Assembly: GCA_910587185.1 (NCBI GenBank)
Contig: CAJULY010000004.1
Span: 62,001 to 126,000 of the forward strand
Reading direction: 5' to 3'
Length of the DNA stretch: 64,000 nt
From: an uncultured Muribaculaceae bacterium
Lineage (GTDB): Bacteria; Bacteroidota; Bacteroidia; Bacteroidales; Muribaculaceae
Made by a program: the position numbers and the translations under genes. Position 1 is the stretch's first letter; the number at the start of each line of letters is the position of its first letter. This document shows positions 31,152 through 40,475 of the stretch, in pieces. Below the pieces are notes generated by a model. That model was not told the origin of the DNA. It saw only the letters and a program-made list of their open reading frames with translations, and ran no database searches.

Positions 31152-33752
31152 TTAAAGTATTCTGAATCTGATTTTGAGTAATATGCTGCGCGGACGTATG
31201 TCATAGACCGCTTTCGACTCGGTCAGGGCTGAGACGTCGGAGTAAACGTAGGTGCGGCGGTCAAGCAGATTGTCACACGACAGCGTGAAGCCGAAGCGTC
31301 CTGCGGTGTATTTGGCCTCGGCGTTGAGCAGAAGGAATGAGCGGTCGCCTTCGTTGAAGCTGTTATAATAGTGATAGAGCGAAGTTGTCAGTGTCACGCC
31401 TCCGGGCAGCGTGAAATCCAGCGTGGCTCTGTTGGTCATGGCACGAAGCCACGGAAAGCGACTGCATCCTTCCTGGCGCGTGGATGATTGGGAATAGTTT
31501 CCGTTATAGGCCACTGCAAGCCAGCGGAACGGAGTGAAGCTGATGTCGCCTTCGATTCCCATGCTATTGCCGGTGTAGCGCAGAACCTCATTCTGAACGA
31601 GAAGCGGACTGTCATAGTGAGAAAAAGAGACAGAGGCTCCGATTTTAAGCCTGCGCCAGTCGAATCCCTGACTTGCTCGGATGGCCGCCGACAGCATATC
31701 GGCTGTCTCCGAAGTGCGCCGGCTGATTGTGTGCTGCACGATTCCGTCATAACTGGAGCCATAAAGCACGTCGGGCGACTCTCTGTTCCATGTGACATCG
31801 ATTCCTGCAAAGCTCATGGAGAGTATGTTTCTGAAATCGTAGCCCAATGAACAATACAGGCTGGAGCCTTCATGCAGTCCCGCGACGCTATAGGCCGAGA
31901 GCTGACGGTAGGAGGTGAGGATGTTGCCGGAATACAGAGTCTCGATAGAAGGGGTCATGTAGGAAAGGGATGCTTTAGCCTTTAGACTGTGAGCTGTGCC
32001 GATTTTATAGGATAGATTGAAGTCAGGTTCGGCACGCAATCGGTTTTTGTCGGTGATGTCCCCGTCAAGCCGGTTTTTAAGACGAAATAGGCGAAACTTC
32101 ACCGGGAGATAAAGCGATGCATGCAATCGTCTGGCGCTGAAGATTATTTCGGTTCCGACGCCCGCGTCCACCTGATCGAGAGTCAGATCGTTGCACATAG
32201 CGTCGAGTCGGCTTTCAAGAGTGTTGCGGTGATAGTCCGCGATCGCCGTAGGATGTATAGTGAAACGCCCTGCCCGGAATGCGGTGAGTATGCCCGCTCT
32301 GTTCACTGTCGATATGTTGCGGAAATCAACATGCTGCCACAGCATGTTCCCGCTAACGATGTCGGGAAACAGATTGGGTGACACTGACAGCGAATGGGGC
32401 CGTTTTTCCAGATTGACGACCGAGCTTATCTCGAAACCGCGTTGCGCGGAATTGCGCCTCGTCAGATGAAATTTATTCAGCAGGCGGTAGGTTTCGGTCG
32501 TCGCGGTCTGATGTATGTTGTCACCTTCGGCGTTTATCCGGCTCGTGGCCTCAGCTTTGCTCCAGTCGAATTTGACCTGGTCTTTGAGATAATTCTCATC
32601 GCCGTTGTTCATGTATGTCACATCTCCGTAGGCTTTCTGACGGCGGACCGTCCCGTTGGCCAGCTCCTGGATGGAGTTCTGCGCCCCGCCGGGAAGGAAA
32701 TTTGTCGTAGAGGAGCTGCACCGGCGAGAGTCTCGGTCCTTGAGACAGGCGGCATTGATTCCGAACTCGCCGGTCTTTCCCACTCGACGGACGTTGTTGA
32801 ATGTGGCGCTCCGTGATCGGTTGAAATAATAGAACCGTTTCTCTATGCCCGGGGCGGAGGGCATAGTTATTGACGAGATGTCGCGCGTCTGCGAAACGTC
32901 GTTGTCGAATGAGTAGAGTTCCTGCGACAGATCCTCGCCTGTGTTGTTCCCTTTGTATGTTGCGAGCAGCTGCCTGTTGCGTCGGAAATAGGTAGCTGTG
33001 GCCGAGTTGTTCCATAATGTCCTGTCGCCGTAGCCTCCTCCGAGAGTGGCGATCAGATTGAACACTCCTTTGACGCCCTCTTTCAGCCTAAGGTTGATCG
33101 AGGCCTGTTCTTCGGGGCGCAGGTCTTTCAGGGCTTTTATATCCTGATGGTTTTCGAGGACCTGGACTGTGGCTATATTGTTGGGATCGATATTGTTTGT
33201 GGCGATTCCGTAGCGGCCTTTCATCAGGTCGAGACCTTCGATATAGAGATTCTTGATCGGTTTGCCCTGATAGGAGATCTGCCCCGCGTCCGATACTGTT
33301 ATGCCCGGCATTTTCCTCAGCACGTCCGCTACCGATTGATCAGTCTGCGAGAGGAATGACGCCACGTTGTAGTTGATGGTGTCGCCATGGGAATAGATTT
33401 TCTTTGCATTGACTATGACCTCTTTCAGTTCTACCGCGCGTTCTTCAACCCGTATTTCATAGTTTCCCGTGCGGTTGGGTATGTTTATGCGGGCCGGCGC
33501 TATCTCCATGCCCGATGCTTTCAGAATCAGGCTGTCGCAGTCGTTGTCTATCGTCAGTTGAAACAGACCGTTTCCGTCCGTTAACCCGGCTGCAAGAATT
33601 GTCTTCGGGGATTTTACCGGTGATGCAGTGACACTGACGAAATCCATCCCTTTTCCATCGCCATTCTTGACCCGGCCGCTTATGACGGTTCGTCCAAATG
33701 CTTGGACTGCAGGGAATAAAATAATGGCGATGATTATAATAATCTGTTTCAT
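31152..33752 (-). CDS. Outer-membrane barrel with carboxypeptidase-regulatory-like and plug domains
   Basis: 866 residues. Signal peptide, then a carboxypeptidase-regulatory-like domain (RTVISGRVKNGDGKGMDFVSVT), then a plug (VELKEVIVNAKKIYSHGDTINY; VADVLRKMPGITVSDAGQISYQG). The barrel fills the rest and ends ILLKIRFRIL. It resembles TonB-dependent receptors but has no SusD partner, and is the barrel usually found with GLPGLI genes. The GLPGLI gene follows 5 nt downstream and the M56-TonB gene ends 73 nt upstream. Cargo and direction of transport are unknown. Confidence 0.9.
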   Translation of the reverse strand: MKQIIIIIAIILFPAVQAFGRTVISGRVKNGDGKGMDFVSVTASPVKSPKTILAAGLTDGNGLFQLTIDNDCDSLILKASGMEIAPARINIPNRTGNYEIRVEERAVELKEVIVNAKKIYSHGDTINYNVASFLSQTDQSVADVLRKMPGITVSDAGQISYQGKPIKNLYIEGLDLMKGRYGIATNNIDPNNIATVQVLENHQDIKALKDLRPEEQASINLRLKEGVKGVFNLIATLGGGYGDRTLWNNSATATYFRRNRQLLATYKGNNTGEDLSQELYSFDNDVSQTRDISSITMPSAPGIEKRFYYFNRSRSATFNNVRRVGKTGEFGINAACLKDRDSRRCSSSTTNFLPGGAQNSIQELANGTVRRQKAYGDVTYMNNGDENYLKDQVKFDWSKAEATSRINAEGDNIHQTATTETYRLLNKFHLTRRNSAQRGFEISSVVNLEKRPHSLSVSPNLFPDIVSGNMLWQHVDFRNISTVNRAGILTAFRAGRFTIHPTAIADYHRNTLESRLDAMCNDLTLDQVDAGVGTEIIFSARRLHASLYLPVKFRLFRLKNRLDGDITDKNRLRAEPDFNLSYKIGTAHSLKAKASLSYMTPSIETLYSGNILTSYRQLSAYSVAGLHEGSSLYCSLGYDFRNILSMSFAGIDVTWNRESPDVLYGSSYDGIVQHTISRRTSETADMLSAAIRASQGFDWRRLKIGASVSFSHYDSPLLVQNEVLRYTGNSMGIEGDISFTPFRWLAVAYNGNYSQSSTRQEGCSRFPWLRAMTNRATLDFTLPGGVTLTTSLYHYYNSFNEGDRSFLLLNAEAKYTAGRFGFTLSCDNLLDRRTYVYSDVSALTESKAVYDIRPRSILLKIRFRIL

Positions 33753-33825
33753 TTAGGGTGTAGTTGTGGCCGGACGCCACTGAATGCAGCCTCCGCTCCG
33801 TTGTTGTGACAAACTTGACTGACTG

Positions 33826-35118
33826 TTATTTCTTAATGACTACCGGAATGTTGAAACTTACCTTGATGGGTTGCCCGTTAAGTGTCATCTGCTCGAAACG
33901 TACTCCGTTCACAGCCTGATCTATCACGGCTTTGACAAGAGTGTTGTCAGTGCCGTCAGTAACGACTTCCGTCACTTTCCCTTCCTTGTTCAGGACGATT
34001 CCGACATTGATTTTCGTTTCTTTGTCGAAATCAAGCGTGGAAACTGACATTCTGATCAATTCGGCCAAAGCGGTCTGATCTTTCAGCGGCGAGGGCAGGA
34101 CGACGATTGTATCGGCACTCTTTTTCGGCTTCGGTTCTGCGATTGCAGGAATTGTTCCGGTCAGAGCGGTTTCGGCTTTCGTTGCTGAAGGTGTGGATTT
34201 TTCGAATCTGTAAGCTGCCAGGGTCGAGAGCAGATTAGCCGATACAGGCGACGAAAGGGTAATCCATGCGATTGCGATTGCCGGGAGAGCGGATGCGGCT
34301 ATAAGCATCGTTTTCTTTTTTGAGCGTTTCCGGTTCATAGTCAGCACTCGTTTGCGGAAATTGCGTGTGCTCGCGGCAAAACTGTTGGCCAGATGGAGAG
34401 CTCTTCCTCCCATGGCTTTAGTCACGAGTAGCCGCTGATAATCGTACGTGTTGATTCCGCAACGGATCACTTCGGCGTCAGCATCGAACTCATGGTTGAG
34501 CTTTACAAGCTGCCGGGTCATCCAGACGAAGGGATTGTACCACGTCACGATGCAGAACAGATCGGCAAGAATCACGTCGATCCAGTGGCGTTTCTCGGTA
34601 TGAGCTTTCTCATGAAGATAGATGCAGCCGGAAGCGCTTTCAAATCCAGTGTCGCGGAGGAAAATATAGTTTCCCCAGCTGAATGGCGCTGTGGAGTGGT
34701 CGGTCAGCAGACAGAGCGTAAGGCCGTCATGAGATTTTTTCTCACATTTGCGGATGAGATTCGACAGTCTGATGAACGAAAGGATTTCGCGGCACGAAAG
34801 GATTATTATGCCGGCGAAATATAGCGCAATAATTGCGGCTATCCACGGGAAGCCGTTTTCAGTGGCGGAGGAAGTGACAGCTACGACCGGAAAAGCTTCT
34901 CCCGTCACGGAGATACCTGTAATCAAGGCAGGGGCGGGGAGAGACAGATCGATGCGGCCGAGGATAAGAGGCAGCGCAAGGGAGAGTATCATTCCGGCGA
35001 GCAGTATAATCCTGTTGAAGCGGAACGATGTGCTTCGGTTGACGGTCAGGTACATCACGGGGAAGAGCAACAGCGTGACCAGCGAAGCGGCGAGGGAGTA
35101 GGAGAACAGGGTGCCCAT
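33826..35118 (-). CDS. M56-family (BlaR1-like) membrane metallopeptidase with TonB-like C-terminus
   Basis: 430 residues from the ATG at 35118; codons upstream overlap the blaI-like gene and are not needed. Four membrane helices frame the zinc motif HEKAH (in CIYLHEKAHTEKRHW), with the downstream Glu in LNHEFDADAEV as third ligand. A further helix near residue 270 leads to a Pro/Ala/Lys-rich linker and a C-terminal TonB-like fold (NVGIVLNKEGKVTEVVTDG; VRFEQMTLNGQPIKVSFNIPVVIKK). BlaR1-type proteins sense a signal and trigger loss of a BlaI repressor. The start lies 4 nt after the repressor stop, the standard pairing. No beta-lactam-binding domain is present. Confidence 0.93.
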   Translation of the reverse strand: MGTLFSYSLAASLVTLLLFPVMYLTVNRSTSFRFNRIILLAGMILSLALPLILGRIDLSLPAPALITGISVTGEAFPVVAVTSSATENGFPWIAAIIALYFAGIIILSCREILSFIRLSNLIRKCEKKSHDGLTLCLLTDHSTAPFSWGNYIFLRDTGFESASGCIYLHEKAHTEKRHWIDVILADLFCIVTWYNPFVWMTRQLVKLNHEFDADAEVIRCGINTYDYQRLLVTKAMGGRALHLANSFAASTRNFRKRVLTMNRKRSKKKTMLIAASALPAIAIAWITLSSPVSANLLSTLAAYRFEKSTPSATKAETALTGTIPAIAEPKPKKSADTIVVLPSPLKDQTALAELIRMSVSTLDFDKETKINVGIVLNKEGKVTEVVTDGTDNTLVKAVIDQAVNGVRFEQMTLNGQPIKVSFNIPVVIKK

Positions 35119-35122
35119 GGTA

Positions 35123-35497
35123 TCAGTCTGTTTTGGTGTTGCGTGACTTCTCCACTTCGTCGAGCAGGCGCCGAAGATCCTCAAGCGGAATATTGCCGTC
35201 CTCCACGAAAGAGGAGACCACACGCAGATAAGAGTTCTTGAAATACCGTCCCACTATGGACGAGAGGGATTTCTTCCCCATATCCTCTTCGGCCACGACG
35301 GCATGATACTGATAGGACTTGCCATGTTGCGTGTGGCCCACATATCCTTTCTCCTCCAAGGCGCGGACAATAGTGGAGATAGTGTTGAAATGAGGCTTGG
35401 GATCGTCGTGCATGTCAACGATTTCCTTGACGTACAGCGGTCCGTTGTTCCAGAACATGCGGAGCACTTCTTCTTCTTTGGCGGTAAGTTTTTCCAT
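35123..35497 (-). CDS. BlaI/MecI/CopY-family repressor
   Basis: 124 residues from the ATG at 35497. Winged-helix features: KLTAKEEEVLRMFWNNGPLYVKEIVD, NTISTIVRALEEKGYVGH (recognition helix region) and a C-terminal dimer part ending LEDLRRLLDEVEKSRN. BlaI proteins bind TACA/TGTA dyads as dimers and are inactivated by an M56 sensor protease. Two matching dyads lie 29-64 nt upstream, so it represses itself and the following four genes. Confidence 0.95.
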   Translation of the reverse strand: MEKLTAKEEEVLRMFWNNGPLYVKEIVDMHDDPKPHFNTISTIVRALEEKGYVGHTQHGKSYQYHAVVAEEDMGKKSLSSIVGRYFKNSYLRVVSSFVEDGNIPLEDLRRLLDEVEKSRNTKTD

Positions 35498-35517
35498 GCG
35501 GTGATAATTTAACACCG

Positions 35518-35561
35518 CAAATATAAACTACAATTTGTAGTTTGAACTATGATTTATAGTT
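35518..35561 (-). promoter_or_regulatory. BlaI-type twin operators at the operon promoter
   Basis: Dyad 1, AACTACA, ATT, TGTAGTT, is at 35526-35542 and abuts the -7 box TATATTTG (complement of 35518-35525). Dyad 2, AACTAT, GATTT, ATAGTT, is at 35545-35561, centred 19 bp away. Bound dimers would sit on one face of the helix and cover the promoter spacer and -33 region. Dyad 2 overlaps the stop codon of the YjbR-like gene. Confidence 0.88.
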
Positions 35562-35925
35562 AAACGTTGTTAATCCGTCTGTTTTTAGTGTGTTTTGCGC
35601 GGATGATGGCGTAACTGTTCCTGATCATGCGCCTGATTTCGCGGTCGGGGATGTCGGCGTTGACAGCGACCTCTATCCAGTCGCGTTTGAGAGGATTGCG
35701 TGCTCCCGCGATGGAGTGAAAGCGGATTTTTAGCTCCTCTATCTCTTCAAGAGTGGATTTGAGAGTGACGGTAGAGAAGTCGTTGAGGTCTGTCATGCAG
35801 AAAATGTGACCGCAGACATAGAATGCAAGCACCGAGTCAAAACGCCGGGCAAATTTCCCGAACGGCGTTTTCTCGGTGACATCGCCCAACGACAGGCAGA
35901 AATCGCGCAGTTCCTCGATATTCAT
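35560..35925 (-). CDS. MmcQ/YjbR family protein (second copy)
   Basis: 121 residues. Same plan as the protein at 28780: MNIEELRDFCLSLGDVTEKTPFGKFARRFDSVLAFYVCGHIF, then DWIEVAVNADIPDREIRRMIRNSYAIIRAK. The second copy keeps the PFGK and FYV positions typical of the family better than the first. It lies 9 nt after the YjbQ-like gene. The end of the gene overlaps the BlaI operators. Function unknown. Confidence 0.9.
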   Translation of the reverse strand: MNIEELRDFCLSLGDVTEKTPFGKFARRFDSVLAFYVCGHIFCMTDLNDFSTVTLKSTLEEIEELKIRFHSIAGARNPLKRDWIEVAVNADIPDREIRRMIRNSYAIIRAKHTKNRRINNV

Positions 35926-35934
35926 GCCCGGAGA

Positions 35935-36345
35935 TCAGCTATAGAGAGTGACGACAATGGACCGCTCGCCTCCGTAGTCGCGGAATTCACATAGATATAT
36001 GCCCTGCCAGGTGCCGAGGTTTAGGCGTCCGTCCGTAACGGGAATGGTAAGCGACACCCCGACAAGCGATGATTTGGCATGTGCCGGCATATCGTCGGCA
36101 CCCTCCATCGTATGGTCATAATATGGTTCGTTTTCAGGGACGAGACGGTCGAAAATCTTATCCATATCGCTTCTGACGTCGGGGTCGGCGTTTTCGTTCA
36201 CGGTCAGTCCACACGAAGTATGTCTGACGAAAATGTTGACAAGTCCTGTCGCGGGCAACTCCGGCAGGTGGCGGAGAATCTCTGCGGTTATCAGATGGCA
36301 CCCTCTTCTGCGGGGCGCGAGGCGGAATTCATATTGCTTGATCAT
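35935..36345 (-). CDS. YjbQ/UPF0047 family protein
   Basis: 136 residues. Signature elements: NIFVRHTSCGLTVNENADPDVRSDMDKIFDRLVPE and a metal-site-like YDHTMEGADDMPAHAKSSLVG, then GTWQGIYLCEFRDYGGERSIVVTL. E. coli YjbQ has weak thiamine-phosphate synthase activity, so the family is often labelled secondary thiamine-phosphate synthase; the true role is unclear. It starts 13 nt after uvrA stops and precedes the YjbR-like gene by 9 nt, so the three may share a transcript. Confidence 0.93.
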   Translation of the reverse strand: MIKQYEFRLAPRRRGCHLITAEILRHLPELPATGLVNIFVRHTSCGLTVNENADPDVRSDMDKIFDRLVPENEPYYDHTMEGADDMPAHAKSSLVGVSLTIPVTDGRLNLGTWQGIYLCEFRDYGGERSIVVTLYS

Positions 36346-36358
36346 CCGAGATATGTTT

Positions 36359-39181
36359 TTATGAAAGTTTCTCTTTCAGGAAGCGTCCGGTGTGGGAAGT
36401 CGGACATGCGGCGATCTCTTCAGGCGTTCCGGTCGCCACGACTGAACCGCCGGCCTCTCCTCCCTCCGGACCTATGTCGATGACGTGGTCGGCACACTTG
36501 ATAATGTCCATGTTGTGTTCGATGATGATTACAGTGTGGCCCAGCGCGATCAACCGGTCAAACGACTGCATCAGCAGATTGATGTCGTGGAAATGGAGAC
36601 CGGTCGAAGGTTCGTCGAAGATGAACATGGTCGGTTCATGCAGCTCCATCGAAAGGTAATAGGCGAGTTTCACGCGCTGGTTTTCTCCGCCTGAAAGGGT
36701 GGATGAACTTTGCCCGAGCTTGATGTAGCCGAGTCCAACCTGCTGGAGAGGCAACAGACGCTTGACGATCTTTTTTTCCGTCGTGCCGTCGGTCTGGCCG
36801 AAGAATTCAATAGCGTCGTCGATAGTCATGTTCAGGACATCGTTGATGTTTTTGCCACGGTAGCGGATGTCGAGCACATCGCGCTTGAATCGCTGACCGC
36901 CGCAGTCGTCGCATGGAATGGTAATGTCGGCCATGAACTGCATCTCGATTGTCAGGGTGCCTTCGCCTTTACAGGTCTCGCAACGTCCGCCTTCGGTGTT
37001 GAAGGAGAAATATCCGGGACCGAATCCCATCTGCTTCGCCGCCTGCTGATCGGAGAAAAGCCGTCGGATCTCGTCGTAGGCCTTAAGATAGGTGGCGGGA
37101 TTGCTGCGCGAAGAACGGCCTATGGGATTCTGGTCGATGAATTCCACCGCCTTTATGCGGCTGAGACATCCGTCGAGACGGTTGAATGCGCCGGGAGCGT
37201 CGGCGCCTTCGCCGAGATGACGGTTAAGGGCGCGGAAGAGAATGTCGCGCACAAGTGTTGATTTTCCCGATCCGCTGACGCCGGTGACAACCGTCATTGC
37301 CTGAAGGGGGAATTTCACGTCTATGTCTTTCAGGTTATGCTCGCGTGCACCTTTGACCTCGATGTAATCGCGCCAGCGGCGCCTCTTTTCCGGCACGGGA
37401 ATCGACATGCTTCCGGTCAGATATTTGAGGGTATAGCTGTCGGCGGCTTTATCGAGCGATTCTATGGGACCCTGATAGATTATCTCTCCGCCAAGCGAGC
37501 CGGCCTGGGGGCCGACATCTATTATATAGTCGCAGGCGCGCATGATCTCTTCGTCGTGTTCGACGACGACCACCGTGTTGCCGCCCTCCTGCAGTTTGCG
37601 AAGCACTCCGATGAGGCGCTCCGTGTCGCGCGAATGAAGACCTATGGAGGGCTCGTCGAGAATATAGAGCGAGCCCATCAGTGAGCTGCCGAGCGACGTG
37701 GCGAGATTTATGCGCTGGCTCTCACCGCCCGAAAGGGTGGACGAGAGGCGGTCGAGGGTCAGGTAACCCAGGCCGACCTCAGAGAGAAATGTGAGACGGT
37801 TGCGTATCTCGACAAGAAGACGTCGGGCGATTTTGGCTTCCGACTCGGGAAGCGCGATGGTTGAGAAAAACTCCAGAAGCTCGCTGACAGGCATCTTCAC
37901 CATTTCGGTGATGGTGCGTCCGGCGACCCGGACGTAGGATGCGTCTTTTCGCAGACGTGAGCCGTGACACTCCGGACAGAGTGTCTTCCCCCGGTAACGG
38001 GCAAGCATCACGCGATACTGGATCTTGTACTGGTTCTCCTCGACCATCTTGAAGAATCCGTCGATTCCGGGAAAACCTTTCCAGAGGAGATTCTTTTCGC
38101 GTTCGGTCAGGTCGCTGTAGGCGCGATGGACCGGAAAATTCACGCGCGCTGCCTGACGGATGAAATCCTTTTTCCATTCACCCATTTTTTCGCCGCGCCA
38201 GCACACTACGGCATCCTCGAAGACCGAGAGCGCTGTGTCGGGAACAACAAGGCGCTCGTCGATTCCGATTGTGCGTCCGAATCCCTCGCAGCGCGGACAT
38301 GCGCCGAACGGATTGTTGAAATTGAACATCTGGTCAGTCGGCTCGGTAAAGACAATGCCGTCAGCTTCGAAAGCGGTGGAATATTCTTTCCTGGTAACGC
38401 CGTTATCGTCCCATATCACCAGCCACGCGCGGTTGTGGCCTTCGAAAAATGCCGTTTCGGCCGAATCGGTGAGGCGGCTTGTCTCGTCGGGCGTTCGCGG
38501 CGATGTCATGCGGTCGATGAGCAGAAGATGTGACGGCGTCACTTTTTCGGGCGTCTCCATGACGTCGGCGATATTGACGAAATTACCTTCTTCGTCGATC
38601 AGACGCGAATAGCCTCCTTTCAGAAGCACGTCGAGATGCTGCTGCATAGAGCGGCCTTCTGGCAGATGGATGGGGCAAGCCACGGCGATGCGTCGGCCTT
38701 CAGGGAGAGCCGCCGCGTCGTTGACAAGATCTTCCGCCGACTGCTTTTTCACCTCTTCTCCGCTCACGGGCGAGATGGTGTGGCCGATGCGCGAGAAAAG
38801 CAGGCGCAGATAGTCGTAGATCTCCGTGGAAGTGCCTACGGTACTTCGCGGATTCCTCGTGTTGACCTTCTGCTCTATAGCTATGGCCGGTGGCAGACCA
38901 CGGATGAAATCGCATTCCGGTTTGGCCATTTTTCCCATGAACTGACGAGCGTATGCCGACAGGCTTTCGACATAGCGCCGCTGACCTTCGGCATAGAGCG
39001 TGTCGAAGGCAAGAGAAGATTTTCCGGAACCCGAAAGACCGGTGATGACCACGAGGCGGTCGCGTGGAATGTCCACATCGATGTTCTTGAGATTGTTGAC
39101 GCGGGCGCCGCGCACGGAAATGATATTGTTGTCGTCCGTTTCAAGGACTGATTGAGTATTCGTGTTTTTTCGTTTCTGCAT
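36359..39181 (-). CDS. uvrA: UvrABC excision repair subunit A
   Basis: 940 residues from the ATG at 39181. Two ABC ATPase halves: Walker A GLSGSGKSSLAFDT near residue 40 and GVSGSGKSTLVRD near 645. Signatures LSGGESQRINLA and LSGGENQRVKLA are present, as are zinc fingers CPRC...CPEC and CETCKGEGTLTIEMQ...CDDCGG. It finds bulky DNA lesions and loads UvrB. The -7 box lies only 6 nt before the ATG, so the message is nearly leaderless. A TTG three codons upstream would lie inside the promoter. Confidence 0.98.
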   Translation of the reverse strand: MQKRKNTNTQSVLETDDNNIISVRGARVNNLKNIDVDIPRDRLVVITGLSGSGKSSLAFDTLYAEGQRRYVESLSAYARQFMGKMAKPECDFIRGLPPAIAIEQKVNTRNPRSTVGTSTEIYDYLRLLFSRIGHTISPVSGEEVKKQSAEDLVNDAAALPEGRRIAVACPIHLPEGRSMQQHLDVLLKGGYSRLIDEEGNFVNIADVMETPEKVTPSHLLLIDRMTSPRTPDETSRLTDSAETAFFEGHNRAWLVIWDDNGVTRKEYSTAFEADGIVFTEPTDQMFNFNNPFGACPRCEGFGRTIGIDERLVVPDTALSVFEDAVVCWRGEKMGEWKKDFIRQAARVNFPVHRAYSDLTEREKNLLWKGFPGIDGFFKMVEENQYKIQYRVMLARYRGKTLCPECHGSRLRKDASYVRVAGRTITEMVKMPVSELLEFFSTIALPESEAKIARRLLVEIRNRLTFLSEVGLGYLTLDRLSSTLSGGESQRINLATSLGSSLMGSLYILDEPSIGLHSRDTERLIGVLRKLQEGGNTVVVVEHDEEIMRACDYIIDVGPQAGSLGGEIIYQGPIESLDKAADSYTLKYLTGSMSIPVPEKRRRWRDYIEVKGAREHNLKDIDVKFPLQAMTVVTGVSGSGKSTLVRDILFRALNRHLGEGADAPGAFNRLDGCLSRIKAVEFIDQNPIGRSSRSNPATYLKAYDEIRRLFSDQQAAKQMGFGPGYFSFNTEGGRCETCKGEGTLTIEMQFMADITIPCDDCGGQRFKRDVLDIRYRGKNINDVLNMTIDDAIEFFGQTDGTTEKKIVKRLLPLQQVGLGYIKLGQSSSTLSGGENQRVKLAYYLSMELHEPTMFIFDEPSTGLHFHDINLLMQSFDRLIALGHTVIIIEHNMDIIKCADHVIDIGPEGGEAGGSVVATGTPEEIAACPTSHTGRFLKEKLS

Positions 39182-39187
39182 AACATA

Positions 39188-39219
39188 CAAAGTTACAAAA
39201 AGCGTGCCTAACCGACAAA
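39188..39219 (-). promoter_or_regulatory. uvrA promoter
   Basis: Minus strand TTTG (complement of 39216-39219), 20-nt spacer, TAACTTTG (complement of 39188-39195). No LexA-type dyad is visible here. Confidence 0.78.
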
Positions 39220-39292
39220 TGGCGGCCTTTCACCTCCCGATATATTAGTTGTTTTTTTGAAAATTTATGAGAGGTTCAGGGCACCCCTCTCC

Positions 39293-39330
39293 AAAAAGAC
39301 CGGTCGGGGACCTCGCGGACTCCGACCGGT
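39293..39330 (-). terminator. Terminator of the NlpC/P60 gene
   Basis: On the minus strand ACCGGTCGG and CCGACCGGT pair perfectly around a 14-nt loop, followed by C and T5. Confidence 0.88.
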
Positions 39331-39357
39331 TAAAATATATTCCTAAATCACTAATTT

Positions 39358-40032
39358 TTATTTGTTCATTGCCAGCTGAGAGCCGGAGTCGAGATTTGTT
39401 CCGAGCACTCGGCGCGCACCGACGAAGTTACGTTCGTAGTAGCCGTTGTCGGGGAAATTCTGATAAGTCACGCGTCCTTTGCCCGAAGAGGCATGGATGA
39501 AGCGGCAGGAACCGTCGGGGTTCACGTCGGTCACCATTGCCACGTGTCCTACACGGCCGCGGCCGCTGGAACGCGAGCTGAAGAAAAGCAGATCGCCGGG
39601 GCGAAGATTGCCGAGCGACACTTTCTCGCCCTGAAGAAACTGCTGGCGCGATGTGCGGTCGAGATTTATTCCGAAGTTCTTGAACACATAACCCACGAAA
39701 CCGGAGCAGTCGAATGCGGAGGGCCCCATGGCGCCGAGAATATACCGGCGTCCGAGAAAACGCGATGCATAGTCTATGATCTTGTCGGCGTTAGCGTCGG
39801 TGGTTATGTCGGCGTCTTCCTGAAGAAGCTCGGGCATCTGTGCGAAGGGAGAGTTCTTGCGGGTCTGCTCTACGGCGAGTCCTATGAAAGAGTTGGATGA
39901 GTCTGTGGTTGAAAGTCTTGTTTCGTTGCGGGCTATTGTCAGATGCTCCTTCGGAAGCGATTTTGCCGAGGTCATCAGAGGTGACAGAATGCCACACAGA
40001 AGAGTGGAAATTAATATATTGCGTAGTGTCAT
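39358..40032 (-). CDS. NlpC/P60 family cell-wall hydrolase
   Basis: 224 residues with a signal peptide (ILISTLLCGILSPLMTSA). The C40 core covers residues 90-210: FDCSGFVGYVFKNFG holds the catalytic Cys, GHVAMVTDV the His, and FIHASSGKGRVTY the third His-containing strand. LRPGDLLFF is also typical. Such enzymes cut gamma-D-Glu to diamino-acid peptide bonds in peptidoglycan. The first 65 mature residues have no recognised domain. It has its own promoter and terminator. Confidence 0.95.
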   Translation of the reverse strand: MTLRNILISTLLCGILSPLMTSAKSLPKEHLTIARNETRLSTTDSSNSFIGLAVEQTRKNSPFAQMPELLQEDADITTDANADKIIDYASRFLGRRYILGAMGPSAFDCSGFVGYVFKNFGINLDRTSRQQFLQGEKVSLGNLRPGDLLFFSSRSSGRGRVGHVAMVTDVNPDGSCRFIHASSGKGRVTYQNFPDNGYYERNFVGARRVLGTNLDSGSQLAMNK

Positions 40033-40095
40033 TTCTAAATTAAATTATTAAAATCTATTGATTGGCATTTCAATCCGTTTCAATGTTTGACACTG

Positions 40096-40126
40096 CAAAA
40101 TTACTGCTTTTTGAGAGATTGTGCAA
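40096..40126 (-). promoter_or_regulatory. Promoter of the NlpC/P60 gene
   Basis: Minus strand TTG (complement of 40124-40126), 20-nt spacer, TAATTTTG (complement of 40096-40103). Confidence 0.78.
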
Positions 40127-40423
40127 GTTGTAAAGTGTTGATAATGCCATATTTGACGTTTTTAAACCTTTCAATTGACGATTAAAGGTTTATTAGCAAA
40201 TCCCTTGAATTGTTAAAATTGTTGCAGTTTTGACGCTGTTTCGATACAATAATTAACTCGAGTTAACGGATTGTTTTCTTTCGTAAATTTTTCTTGCGCA
40301 CTGGCTTTTCCGAGTGTGCAAAAACTTTACAAACGCAAACACTGTATCCTTGTCGGAATTTAACTATAATTAACCAATTGTCGCCCAACTTTCACGAGAA
40401 TCCCGAAAAAAGGCGGCAATCTG
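40127..40423. other. Non-coding A+T-rich gap between divergent NlpC/P60 and ogt genes
   Basis: No credible open frame. It holds a stem AAACCTTT/AAAGGTTT (about 40164-40193) and the perfect palindrome TTAACTCGAGTTAA (about 40253-40266). Neither has a known role. Confidence 0.5.
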
Positions 40424-40454
40424 TTGTATTCGATGAATAATTGATGTAATTTAG
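40424..40454 (+). promoter_or_regulatory. Candidate ogt promoter
   Basis: TTG at 40424-40426, 20-nt spacer, TAATTTAG at 40447-40454, one base off the -7 consensus. Confidence 0.6.
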
Positions 40455-40475
40455 CGATATGGCTATGAATAATCT

